This document shows, piece after piece, positions 1 to 8,420 of a stretch of DNA of 10,222 nucleotides. Numbering within the stretch: position 1 is the stretch's first letter; every line of letters starts with the position of its first letter. The notes beneath the pieces were generated by a model. It saw only the letters and a list, made by a program, of their open reading frames with translations, made no database searches and had not been told where the DNA came from. The DNA is from Larix sibirica (taxonomy: Eukaryota; Streptophyta; Pinopsida; Pinales; Pinaceae), in assembly GCA_004151065.3 (NCBI GenBank), contig NWUY0300072749.1:5511-15732 (forward strand), written 5' to 3'. The position numbers and the translations under genes are program-made.

Positions 1-496
1 AGTCTTGTTGAATGGAAAGAGGAGACAATAACATAAGAGTTTGGTCCCAATTTTGATAGAATTGAAAGCACTAACTGATGATTGTCTTTCTCTAGTTTGC
101 ACATATTGAGTTGAAGTAATATAACCTAAATTTTGTGAAGAATTATTGGAATGATTCGAAGTTACTAGGACTTAGATTGAGGATCCCAATATCCAAATGT
201 TGGCCACTCATCTCATCTTGCTTTCCAAAACGACTTGACAACTTGGTCCATATGCCATTTGGAGATTTTTCTGCTTTGATGTGATATAGAATATCCATAG
301 ATATTGAGTAACATAGTAATATGAAGGCTTCATCCATTATGTTTAGGTACTTTGAATTCTCTGCAACTAAATTAGTCTCTATCTTTGTCCACGTCGTGAT
401 CTTATGGAGTCCCTCCATTTGCAATAGAATTCCAATTCTTGATTTCCACTCATAGTAATTAAATAGGGTAAGGATTTTTGGGGGAGAAAACTCCAT
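1..496 (-). pseudogene. Copia-type LTR retrotransposon gag, N-terminal part, degenerate and cut by the window edge
   Basis: The reading frame starts at a Met codon at 494-496 and opens MEFSPPKILTLFNYYEWK, the usual start of plant Copia gag (DUF4219 followed by the UBN2/Retrotran_gag_2 domain). Further typical landmarks are a D-E-A-x-x-L-L segment, a W-T-K-L-x-x-x-F-G-K-Q-D-E segment and L-S-P-S-x-F. The first frame ends at a TAA at 143-145. The reading continues as FFTKF for a few codons, then shifts frame near 110-125 and resumes with a Q-L-V-L-S-I-L-S-K-L-G-P block, the conserved second half of the same domain. That block reaches the window edge, so protease, integrase and RT would lie outside. 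In living elements gag forms the cytoplasmic particle that packages the RNA. With an internal stop and a frameshift this copy is dead. Family assignment is confident; the exact lineage is not. Confidence 0.85.
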
Positions 497-588
497 TTAA
501 AATAATGTGCTCTTGTAAAGTGTCTTGGACATGTAATTTTTCTTCAATCTACAATTATTTTGGAGCACAAATTGTGTGATTGATTGTT

Positions 589-957
589 TGTTGGAAATCA
601 ATTAAGGGATTACATTGGAGGAAGAGATGAGCCCTTGAGAAAAGAAAGTATTCAATTTTTATCATAGGAAGGGAAGGCCTATAGATTTTGTAGATTTGTA
701 ATTATAAGCTTTACTAGTTGACAAACTAATATCTCTAAAATTAAAACTGGAGCTTATTTCCCAAGAAGGTTCTCTAGTAAAATATTGTTGCAATGTGTGA
801 TGGATGTTCATGTGTGACTATCGTGTTCTTTGTTTTATTTTGCTTCATAAAGTAAGTAGATCTAAGTCGTAACATACACAATACATGGTACATAGTTAAA
901 AGGACTTGACGTGCAAATATATTGGGTAATTCTAACTTCCCATTAGAAAGCGGATCA
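589..957 (+). repeat. Candidate LTR (TG...CA), degenerate
   Basis: The segment opens with TGTTGGAAAT, a common start of plant Copia LTRs, and closes with CA at 956-957, one base before a primer-binding-site-like sequence. Its length of about 370 bp fits plant Copia LTRs. The support is purely structural. I see no second copy in the window and no recognisable gag after it, and target-site duplications cannot be assessed. It lies just upstream of, and points away from, the minus-strand gag at 143-496, so it would belong to a different element. Confidence 0.3.
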
Positions 958-958
958 A

Positions 959-971
959 TTTGGTATTAGAG
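959..971 (+). promoter_or_regulatory. Degenerate primer binding site of the tRNA-Met type
   Basis: The sequence TTTGGTATTAGAG differs at one base from the TTGGTATCAGAG core that plant LTR retrotransposons use to bind the initiator tRNA-Met 3' end. It sits one base after the CA that closes the candidate LTR, where a primer site belongs. The change of C to T fits decay of methylated DNA. A chance match in AT-rich sequence cannot be excluded. Confidence 0.4.
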
Positions 972-1727
972 AAAAAAAATTGTTGCTTAAGAAGTGTATA
1001 ATGAAAAATAGATTTAGAGACTCAATGAGTGAAGAACCATTGTTTTCCTGGGATAACAGATAGTTGATCTCCAAATCAAACTGAGATGGAAGATAAATAA
1101 GAAATTGATGAAGGAAGACTTAGATTCAAGAAATAGAAATTACGGGTTGAAGGTATTGCAAAACTATTACATGTTTTTTTCAAGTGTTGGCCGGCAAGAA
1201 TAATAATAGAGAAGTGAAAATTTATAGCAAAGAAAGGGAGAAGCCAAAGAGTCCCATAATGGATAGGGAAAGAACCTTTCACCAAGGTGATAACCCTCAG
1301 GATTCCAAAAACCTATTTAGATTCAAAACTAAAGTGGCGTTAAAGCCTTATGATAAACAAATGAATCCTAATCAACCAAATAATTGTTTGAGATAGATGA
1401 AGTCAATTTAAATTGTTATGGATTTAGAGACAAAAAAAAATTAATTTCTCTTCACTAAAGATGGAGGGTGACATACTAATATGGATGGAATGTAAGTTAA
1501 GGTAGGTATAATCAATCCTTTTAGTGGAGTACCTCATATCAGGTAAATTTGGTAGAGGTTAACCTTATAATAAATTTATGTTCACAAATTGAAATAAGAA
1601 AAATAAGAGATAAGACACATAGTAACTAGTCCCCACAAAGATGTTAATTGTTAATACAAGTAGGATGAATGAACAAATGCAATACGAATCACTTCCACCA
1701 TGGTCGATAGTATATTTTAAAGACCAC
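972..1727. other. Stretch without a recognisable gene
   Basis: If the LTR and primer site just upstream are real, this should be leader and gag of a plus-strand element. The only open frame of note, 1184-1396 on the plus strand, gives a lysine- and asparagine-rich 70-residue peptide in which I see no gag, zinc-knuckle or other family motif. The rest is broken by stops in all frames. The coding status is not supported. Confidence 0.5.
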
Positions 1728-1907
1728 ATCAATTGTGATTTGCCTCTCCTAGAAGCTACACCGGTGTATTGGTATTATCTAGCTTATGTACTTGTAGATA
1801 TCCTTGATAAAAAGATAAGAAAATAATGCTTCCATTATTTATGGAAAGGAAACAAGGAAAAAATTGTGATGCCTTTGGTCAAATGGCAGAGGTTGGCATC
1901 ATTATGA
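1728..1907 (+). pseudogene. LINE (non-LTR retrotransposon) fragment, region just after the RT domain
   Basis: The plus-strand frame reads L-L-E-A-T-P-V-Y-W-Y-Y-L-A-Y, then a D-I-L-D-K-K-I-R-K segment. After a TAA at 1824-1826 it continues in the same frame with C-F-H-Y-L-W-K-G-N-K-E-K and P-L-V-K-W-Q-R-L-A, ending at a TGA at 1905-1907. This is the conserved post-RT stretch of plant LINE ORF2 (pattern 'LExxPVYW..LA.IP..I...IR...FNFLW.G......LVKW'). The same segment is present on the opposite strand in the large LINE at about 8080-8240, which supports the call from within the window. No RT core or zinc finger flanks it, so it is a small relic. The 61-residue open frame from 1641 begins upstream of the homologous part and should not be read as a gene. 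Confidence 0.7.
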
Positions 1908-2262
1908 GACTAAGTACTAGAAGTGAAATAAAACTTATGCGAAGTATAGAGAATAAATAGTGAACAAATGCAATGTGACACCTATGAGGTTTTTTTATTT
2001 AAGGACAGTAGGTCATTGATGCATTTGTAAATAATAAGTATGTCTTTCTTGTGAAAGGTAGTAAATGGGACATCTTACTCTATGTTAAACTCACATGTTC
2101 AATATGAGGGATAACTAGAAGGGGCCTCTCCATACTAACTCTTGTTTCTTCCCTCTTCTTGATAAGAGGGCTTGGCCTTATTCTCTCCCTTGTTAGAGGG
2201 TTCTCCATTAATACACTACCAATATATTTGGCATACACATGGCCATTTAAATCTAGGAAGCA
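1908..2262. other. Intergenic stretch, nothing recognised
   Basis: There is no open frame of useful length and no family motif. The 14-base sequence TGAACAAATGCAAT at 1961-1974 also occurs at 1670-1683, but the flanks diverge quickly, so a duplication is not established. Confidence 0.5.
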
Positions 2263-2297
2263 CCAAGGTGATTAAAGTGTAGCTTTAATCACCTTGG
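2263..2297. repeat. Perfect hairpin, 15-bp arms, 5-base loop
   Basis: The arms CCAAGGTGATTAAAG (2263-2277) and CTTTAATCACCTTGG (2283-2297) are exact reverse complements around the loop TGTAG. No coding frame or T-run beside it suggests a terminator or small RNA. It could be the collapsed remnant of an inverted-repeat transposon, or simply a stable palindrome. Confidence 0.8.
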
Positions 2298-2973
2298 AAA
2301 AATAAAGCAATTTCTTAATAATGAAATCAAATAACAATATTTTTAATATGATGTCATCTAGTAAGCTTTGCCTTATAAAAATGTTGAAGACATTTCTTTC
2401 AATAAAAAATTTTGTTTTGGTTAAACTCAATTTAATTTTGTTTTTATGTCTTTTGTATTGACTATATAATTTTTGGTAACATTGTAATTTTTCAATGTTG
2501 AAATTGCATTGTTGAATGTATAAATAGATTTAGCAATGTCAATACCTTTGCTACATTTTGATTGTACAATCTCAATAACTGATATTTACAATTCCAATAA
2601 TTCTTCTGAATTTTAAGCTAGATTTCAAACAAAAATGTTTTTAAAAAATGACTAAAATGGTCTCAATCAAAGCACATTTAGATTACCACAAATTCCTATC
2701 AAATTTGGGAAACAATTTCCATGGAAAAGAAGCTGAGAGAGTCTGTTCACTAATTACTTCATTTGTTAATCCATAATAAAATAAATTATTTGATAATATA
2801 TATAGCATGATTAAATTAGAGTAATTAATTTAATTTGGATCAATATTGATTTGAGTGGATGGTAATCATCATTGTTAATCAAAATATCATTGATAATCCA
2901 AATTTAAATGTAAATAAACCATAAATAGCCTAAGGTCATATTCAAATAACCTAATTTCATAACTCTTAAACTC
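2298..2973. other. Very AT-rich intergenic stretch, nothing recognised
   Basis: All six frames are dense in stops. No protein motif, tRNA-like fold or long repeat is visible. A short imperfect inverted pair around AATTTGGAT (2832-2840 and 2896-2904) is too weak to call. Confidence 0.5.
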
Positions 2974-3022
2974 AAATATAAACTATCATTGAAATATAAA
3001 CTAAAATATAAACTATCATTGA
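2974..3022. repeat. Short AT-rich tandem repeat
   Basis: The 19-base unit AAATATAAACTATCATTGA occurs at 2974-2992 and again at 3004-3022. A partial copy of its first 12 bases lies between them (2992-3003). It looks like a local slippage duplication. It is not the plant telomere repeat. Confidence 0.85.
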
Positions 3023-5119
3023 CATCCTAAATTTAAACCTAAATAATCCAAGTTCATTAGACTTAAGTAACTTAAGTTCACTTCAAATTGGGTTGTCGTC
3101 TTTTTACACGATAACCCATAGTGTATGTGATAAATCCAAAGAGACTGAGAACGATGAAGAAGATCAAGAAGAAAGAATTCCCCTAGATAAGACATGTCAC
3201 TCTTGATAATCACTTCTAACATTCGAGGCCACACAAAAATGTGTGATGAGCATGAGGACATGGTAGTCACTAGGTCTACAATGCTTCATGGGTCTATTAT
3301 GTGAGCTTGGAACTTCATCATGGGGCCTATTGTTGATGGTGTAAGAGGGCCATAAGTAAGAGGTCATCAAAGACTAGTGCATGGGGCACTATCCTCTAAT
3401 AATTCACTGTCGAAGGTTGAACATCTCTCAAAGGAAGAGGTCTAAGCAACCCTAGTTCTCATAAGCCATGAGTGTCTAGAGAGAACCAAGTGAATCTTTG
3501 AAGAGACAAAAGAACGAACCTCTAATAGCATATTTGGGAGAGCGTCGAAATATAAAGTGATCCTCAATCTTAGGCTCTAAGGAGTGAATTTGGAAAATAC
3601 AATATTCCCGAGAAATATGGTGATTTGTTTCAATGAAAAGCAAGTGGGAGCAAACTCTAAGCTGGGATTCTGAGACCCTTGTGCTCAAGGTATTTTTAAG
3701 GGTGAAATTTCGTCGATTAGATATTTTTTTGGAGATTTTTAAAAAAATATAAATGCCAATTAGCTTAAAAATTCACCTATTTTTACATAAGATATGATTA
3801 AATTGATAAAATTCGACAAAAAATTACAATTTTTAATAGTATATTATTACATGTTTTTCATAGTCTCCTACATATCTATATTTATAATTTTTCAATCCAA
3901 GTAGTTTCCTAGAATATTTGAATCCTTAAACAATACCGTGTTCATGCTATAAGGTAACTAGAGTTTGGTGTACCCTGGGTGTTGAATGACCCAATTAGTG
4001 CAATGAAGATACAAATGTTCGTAACAATTGAAGTTTGTGAGAAAGTGATTCTCTAGGCTCAAATGTGGTCTGAAGGTAGGATTTGTAAATCTTAGAACAA
4101 AAATCCTTGTTTAACTTACCCTTGGAGATATTAGGAGCATCCACTAAAAACTATGTAGGTGTGGTTTATCCAATGGGGTGAAGTGAGGAAGAGGCTCTCG
4201 CAAACCAACCTGAATTGACTTGACATTATACCTCCTCCATGGAGGATTTGAGAACAAGATACAAATATCTTATAAAACTACTCTATGAGTTATCCATTAG
4301 TCTCATCCCGTGTCTCGTTGTCTACACATTAAATATCGTTGAGGCAATGGGTGGGGCTATGTCAAATTCTATAAAAATGATATCACAAGGCACTAATATC
4401 TTGGTATGAAAGTGTTCGGATAACATTGTGAAAAATACTCTTTTTATTATGTTTCAATCTACTCCACAAATAAATAATCCCTAAGGATATTAAATGGGTA
4501 AAAGAATTAGGTCTTCATTCAAATGTCTTGAAACTAAAACTAAATTTATTAGTGAGTTGCTCAATCTAGCTTCTATTGCTGAAGTCAAAGTTAAAGCATG
4601 GCTACCTTAACTTTCTCACCATTGTAACTAAAACCCACCATTATATGAAAAAAAATGTTTAACCTTGTCAAAATTAATTTATGATATTTCATACCATAAA
4701 CCTATTATGAATGAGAAAAAAGGTATGAAGTTTCAAAATTGATTTCTCATTTACTCTACAATATACGTGGTACATTTTTTTTCACCAAGAAAAAACTATA
4801 CTTGATATTCATAACATAATCTAAGTATACAATGGAGGTATTCACAACAACTGTGTTGTTTCTTTCCTATAACTTCACAAGTAATAAAAAATCCACAAAA
4901 CTAGATGCAAATTTTTTACATAACATCAACCCCAAAGTGTCCAATTTTCAAACTATAACGAAAAGTGCTAGTACTTCATGTAGATGCTACTATAAATACC
5001 CAAAATAAGGACTAAATATTCAGTCCCAAAGTGGCCAAAAGAACAAGCTATAGCAATTACCAGACCTACCATGAGTAAGGACTCAAATAAAATACATTCA
5101 TCAATTAAGTGACCATCAT
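3023..5119. other. About 2.1 kb without a recognisable gene
   Basis: Frames of 60-85 codons exist (for example 3016-3270 and 3476-3688 on the minus strand), but none shows a known motif, and composition does not set them apart. The segment 3120-3690 is less AT-rich than its surroundings and could be the body of an old element I cannot identify. The right end, about 4600-5119, lies just downstream of the LINE RNase H domain and may be its 3' untranslated region. The longest T-run there (about 4774-4781, poly-A on the LINE strand) is a possible but unproven tail. Confidence 0.4.
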
Positions 5120-5127
5120 AAAAAATT

Positions 5128-5790
5128 ACTAGCCCTAATTATCCAAGGTCAAAAAATTTGAAGAGTTCCCTTATACTCGATAGTTGAATCCACCCATTCT
5201 TCAAAGAAAATAGTGTCTTAAGCTATATGCAGATATTTTTTCAACAAGAGATCAACTTCAATGTTGAACTCCTTATAAGCATGATGATATTCTAAGAACT
5301 AGAAAATAAGCTTGAATGTCTTTGATCCCAGATTGACACCACTCCAAAAGTATAACCTATAACTTGCATTTTATTTGATCCCATTCAATGCCAATCTTTC
5401 AATCTCCTACCACTTGCATGCGAGATATTTCCTTGTGTTGGGCAAAAAAAAGAATCCCACATAAAGCAAACATCTCACTTATGGTATTAGTACCTCTTCC
5501 ACACCCCATCCACAACTTGTAAGAATGATTGTTTATAATTATTAACACTATCCCCACTCCTAAAATAGTTCCACCTTCCTAAGAGGCCCCATCAAAGAAC
5601 TCAATAGGCATAGACGCATCTAATAAAGGAGGAGAGAAATTTCTAACCTGTTAGTTACCTTCCATCGAAAATAGTTCTTTGTAAGCACCAATAGTAGAAA
5701 GATTGACTCTCATAGCATTCTTGGGTCTATCTTCAAACAAGATAACATTTCTTTGCTTCCATATGTGCTAGCTAATATAAATAGGGCGTT
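5128..5790 (-). pseudogene. LINE ORF2: linker and RNase H domain (RVT_3 type), degenerate
   Basis: RNase H would degrade the RNA template during reverse transcription. The frame first reads H-I-W-K-Q-R-N-V-I-L-F-E (about 5734-5768), the conserved linker after the zinc finger. The RNase H fold then shows F-F-D-G-A-S (5585-5602, first catalytic Asp), T-I-S-E-M-F-A-L (Glu at 5474-5476), V-V-G-D (Asp at 5402-5404) and, after a frameshift, E-V-D-L-L-L-K-K (Asp at 5251-5253). All four acidic positions survive. The frame is broken by TAG at 5768-5770, where the family has Trp, TAG at 5579-5581 just after GAS, and TGA at 5399-5401, besides the shift between 5253 and 5400. A tail including F-F-E-E-W-V-D continues to about 5130. 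Family-level confidence is high; the domain cannot be active. Confidence 0.82.
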
Positions 5791-6465
5791 CAATCCTGAT
5801 CTAGATGGATATCGGTGGCCACCCCTATTCTATTGGCTCAAAATAGTTTTTCCAGTTTGGCAATTTTTCGGGTAGGAGGACTGATCTAGATGGATATCGA
5901 TGGCTACCCACCTACTCCATGAGCTCAAGACAGTTTTTCCAGTTTGGCAGTTTTTACAGGTTTTCATGTCCAAAAATTCCGGTGTTGTTTTGAGGTCCTA
6001 AACTTTTTTTTGGTGATGCAGCAATCAATACATAGATAAATGCATGTCTAGACAGACGAAATGTTTACTACTCAGCTATACCTTTCCAATAAGATATTGA
6101 GCGCCCTAAAAGGAGATCATATGCAAAAGTTATGACCCCAGGAAGTTGGCACATCAACTAACCACCTCGGTGCCCTACAAACCTTTTTATGGTTCATCTC
6201 CTATGGTTAGGTTTTTTGATGTTTAAGGTTTTTTTCTTCATGCTATGATAAAAAGGCCCTTCGACCTTCATTTGTAATCAGTTTTTCATGAAAGAGTGTA
6301 GTCATCACATCTATTCTCAGGGATAAATATACCACCATTCTAGCTATTTTATTTTACAGTCTGATCTATTTCATTCACTTAATAGAATTTGGGTTACTAT
6401 ATGACTGTGTTTCCTACAATATATCTATGCATGTGGTTCTATATATGCTCTTTCATTTCATTTCT
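5790..6465. mobile_element. LTR-like insertion (possible solo LTR) inside the LINE
   Basis: LINE coding traces stop near 5790 on the RNase H side and resume near 6465 on the zinc-finger side, so about 670 bp here is foreign to the LINE. Its texture is that of a plant LTR read on the plus strand: an internal tandem duplication (5796-5960), an ATAAAAAGG TATA-like box near 6248, and pyrimidine-rich tracts. It has no open frame. TG at 5797 and CA at 6468-6469 could be its ends, but the flanking 5-base words do not match, so no target-site duplication supports them. It could instead be another non-coding element. Confidence 0.45.
5796..5960. repeat. 85-bp tandem duplication, two copies
   Basis: The first copy starts at 5796 and the second at 5881, both with CTGATCTAGATGGATATC. 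Both share AGTTTTTCCAGTTTGGCA further in, at the same spacing. By eye the copies are about 80 percent identical, differing mostly by transitions. It lies at the left edge of the LTR-like insertion, where the U3 enhancer region of a plus-oriented LTR would be. Confidence 0.85.
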
Positions 6466-6778
6466 CACATGACTTGTTGTCCACTAAAAACCATTGATGA
6501 AGACATTCTTCGAAAGAACCTCCCCTCCACACTAGTTAATTTAAGAAATCTTAGAGCCTCCCTGCATACCAGCTGAGAAAAATCAAAATGGAAAAATAAA
6601 TGATCGATAGTTTCTACCTCATTCCTGCACATTATACATAAACTTGGGCCCTTCCCACCCTCTTCATATAATTTTTCCATGTCAATATCTTATTTTCCAA
6701 AACTAACCACATTTCAATTTCAATGAACAGTTATATTGCCATAATTTTGAGTTCCACCACCTTACTTCAATATCTCTA
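6465..6778 (-). pseudogene. LINE ORF2: RVT-type zinc finger (zf-RVT), frameshifted
   Basis: The downstream half reads S-L-C-I-M-C-R-N-E-V-E-T-I-D-H-L-F-F-H, matching the zf-RVT pattern C-x2-C ... E-T-x-x-H-L-F. The usual fourth ligand Cys is replaced by His or lies a few residues on. The upstream half of the domain is in another frame and reads L-V-L-E-N-K-I-L-T-W-K-N-Y (about 6665-6705), the conserved 'W-L-x-x-x-x-K-I-L-T-W' lead-in. A frameshift therefore lies near 6650-6680, and the Met at 6680 is not a true start. Further up, W-W-N-S-K-L-W leads to the edge of the TIR element at 6778. In intact plant LINEs this finger sits between RT and RNase H and probably helps bind nucleic acid. Confidence 0.82.
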
Positions 6779-6919
6779 TAATGCCCACATTATAGGCAAG
6801 GGTATGATACACACACACACACACACACACTTGTTATATAATAAATATTATGATAATATATAATAATTAAATTAATAATGTTGCAGATCATAAGTAAATA
6901 TTACCTAAACATGGATTAA
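6779..6919 (+). repeat. Left terminal inverted repeat
   Basis: It reads TAATGCCCAC..., a GGGTATG segment, (AC)11, an AT-rich block and ...ACATGGATTAA. It pairs with 7441-7578 across nearly its full length. The mismatches seen are one base near 6797, a short difference at each flank of the AC tract, and three bases near 6884-6890. Confidence 0.9.
6809..6830 (+). repeat. Microsatellite (AC)11 within the left arm
   Basis: Eleven AC units lie inside the left terminal inverted repeat. The mirror tract (GT)10 lies at 7531-7550. Confidence 0.97.
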
Positions 6920-7168
6920 CAGGGGTTTTTAAGACATTTAAACCATGCACGAGCACTTATCCTATGGTAGAAAAAATTTACTATTAGTTTCCCTTAAGTT
7001 ACATGTAAAAAAAAATCAATTATAATCACCACCTTTACAAATTAGGGAGAAATTGAAGAAACTTACCTAGAAGTAGCGTACCTACCTTGAACTACCCGAA
7101 CTATGTAGCATGCCATCCATTCCCCCCAAAACTGAAATTTTAGGGACCACTCACCTCCTGACCAACTC

Positions 7169-7185
7169 CTCAGCTCCAAGCTGAG
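7169..7185. repeat. Small hairpin in the transposon interior
   Basis: CTCAGCT (7169-7175) and AGCTGAG (7179-7185) are exact inverse copies around a three-base loop. They lie in a markedly C-rich, G-poor stretch. Confidence 0.6.
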
Positions 7186-7353
7186 ATTCCCCAAGCCCCC
7201 AACCAATAAGCTATGCCAGCAGTCACACTTTCCCCTGGTAAAAATTCCCACCACGGTATCTATCTCTATAATTTATTGTCGTAGTAACTCCCCTTTCTAA
7301 TTTCTTCCCCCCGCCATCAAAACCAATTCCCCCACCCAAAAAAACCCCTCTCT

Positions 7354-7436
7354 CATGAAAGGGACCTCCTTAAATTAAGTTCTCTCTACTTGCATGGATG
7401 ACTCCACTTGTCATCCATGCGAGGATCCCTTTCATG
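7354..7436. repeat. Nested inverted repeats beside the right arm
   Basis: An outer pair CATGAAAGGGA (7354-7364) and TCCCTTTCATG (7426-7436) encloses an inner perfect pair GCATGGATGA (7392-7401) and TCATCCATGC (7411-7420) with a nine-base loop. The structure abuts the right arm and could extrude as a cruciform. Sub-terminal palindromes are common in non-autonomous DNA elements, but no function can be assigned. Confidence 0.7.
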
Positions 7437-7440
7437 CATA

Positions 7441-7578
7441 TTAATCCATGTTTAGGTAATATTTACTTATAATCCCCAACATTATTAATTTAATTATTAT
7501 ATATTATCATAATATTTATTATATAACAATGTGTGTGTGTGTGTGTGTGTCATACCCTTACCTATAATGTGGGCATTA
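7441..7578 (-). repeat. Right terminal inverted repeat
   Basis: Its reverse complement runs in parallel with the left arm, including an AC tract one unit shorter. High identity over about 140 bp indicates a recent insertion relative to the decayed LINE around it. Confidence 0.9.
7531..7550 (+). repeat. Microsatellite (GT)10 within the right arm
   Basis: Ten GT units are the reverse-complement counterpart of the left-arm AC tract at the same distance from the element end. Confidence 0.97.
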
Positions 7579-8420
7579 CATTCCCATTTAGCTTTTGTAA
7601 TAGCTTCTCATGCCAATTTTGTAGTAACTTATCCATTTTTCTCATTCCAAGACCAAATTAAAATATCATCATCATTTGTCAAGAATAATCTCACATGCAG
7701 CAGACCCTTTAAAGATTCCACTCATCCTCCAAAGCTCCCGAGGACCCCAGATCCTTGGTTGGTTTCCATGTTTGATGTCCATGTGATGTTGCTTCCCTGT
7801 TAAAAACATGTGCTAAAACAATAATACCCTTTTCCCTAATATCATTAATTAAGGCTTCAAACAATGAAAAAAAAACATGATCCACTTATAAAATGATTCT
7901 CTCCCAAAGGCAAGTTATGTGCTTGTCTCAACCAGTTGTCAATGGAGCAATTTTGTAAATATTTCTCCATCATGTGATAACACTCCACAAACCTCCAAAG
8001 AATAAGCATCTCCAAAGAATCTTTGCTGCTAATGCTTTCCCAAATTTAAACACATTCTTTAATCCCCAGCCACCCAAAATTTTTGGACAAGTGACTCTTT
8101 CCCACTTGACCAAATGGTATCTCTTCTTATTTTTGTACCCGGACCATAAGAAGTTGAAACACCTCTACCTAATCCTTTCCAGAATGTTTTTGGGGGATCT
8201 TCGCTAGAGATAACCAATATATATGAATGTTTTCTAAAACCAATTTAACACGAATCAATTTGCCACCCATGGATAACCAGCGATAACACCACTTCTATAA
8301 TATCTTTTCCACCTTCTTTAATAGTCACATCCAATCCACTTTCTAATAATTATTAGGTTTCAAAATGTAGCTTAAATATTTTAGTCCCTTCTCATTATTT
8401 TCTACCTTGAAAGAAAAAAT
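7579..8420 (-). pseudogene. LINE ORF2: region between RT and zinc finger, degenerate
   Basis: Just after the RT core the frame reads G-L-K-Y-L-S-Y-I-L-K, then W-L-S-M-G-G-K-L-I and L-E-N-I-H-I-Y-W-L-S-L-A-K-I-P. It continues as Y-H-L-V-K-W-E-R-V-T-C-P-K and G-G-W-G-L-K-N-V-F-K-F-G-K-A-L-A-A-K (about 8021-8073). This order is highly characteristic of plant LINE ORF2 ('GGxL.LI..VL...P.YW', 'WGLKN...F..AL..K..WR'). Stops and shifts recur (for example TGA about 7974-7976). Traces such as N-R-E-A-T-S-H-G-H-Q and I-T-K-A-K-W-E-C carry on to the edge of the TIR element at 7579. Plus-strand frames at 7531-7803 and 7974-8207 lie antisense to this and are not genes. Confidence 0.85.

Larger units (their letters stand above)
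6779..7578. mobile_element. Non-autonomous TIR DNA transposon, about 800 bp, with ~140-bp inverted arms
   Basis: The outer ends TAATGCCCACATTATAGG (from 6779) and its inverse (to 7578) begin a long inverted repeat. The left arm is 6779-6919 and the right arm 7441-7578. By eye the arms differ at only a handful of positions plus one dinucleotide step. The interior (about 520 bp) has no transposase and no convincing frame; the 63-codon minus-strand frame at 7063-7254 has no known motif. LINE coding sequence stops at one edge and resumes at the other, proving insertion. A TA lies at both ends (6779-6780, 7577-7578), compatible with a TA duplication as in Tc1/mariner and Stowaway elements. TA is itself palindromic, so this is not decisive. 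Arm length resembles Mutator-like elements, but no 9-base duplication is seen. Superfamily is unresolved. Confidence 0.85.

Noticed and set aside
1184-1396. Plus-strand frame of 70 codons as a possible gag of an LTR element
   Set aside because: No gag or zinc-knuckle motif, and low-complexity Lys/Asn/Pro content.
3061-3077. Doubled palindrome ACTTAAGT separated by one base
   Set aside because: Short and AT-rich, and plausible by chance; no operator or protein site can be argued in this context.
3016-3688. Two minus-strand frames of 84 and 70 codons (3016-3270 and 3476-3688)
   Set aside because: No recognisable domain and no supporting neighbour. Such lengths arise by chance in this much sequence.
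4402-4416. TTGGTATGAAAG as a second tRNA-Met primer site
   Set aside because: Two mismatches, no CA-ended LTR just before it and no gag after it.
7063-7254. Minus-strand frame of 63 codons, glycine- and tryptophan-rich
   Set aside because: It sits in the C-rich interior of the TIR element. The residue bias follows from base composition and no motif is present.
6779-7578. Reading the two long arms as LTRs of a retrotransposon
   Set aside because: The arms are inverted, not direct, and lack a primer site or polypurine tract, so a DNA transposon fits better.
7531-7803. Plus-strand frame of 90 codons starting in the GT microsatellite
   Set aside because: Its start is the repeated Cys-Val translation of (GT)n, and the rest is antisense to the LINE post-RT region.
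7974-8207. Plus-strand frame of 77 codons
   Set aside because: It is antisense to the conserved WGLKN block of the LINE.
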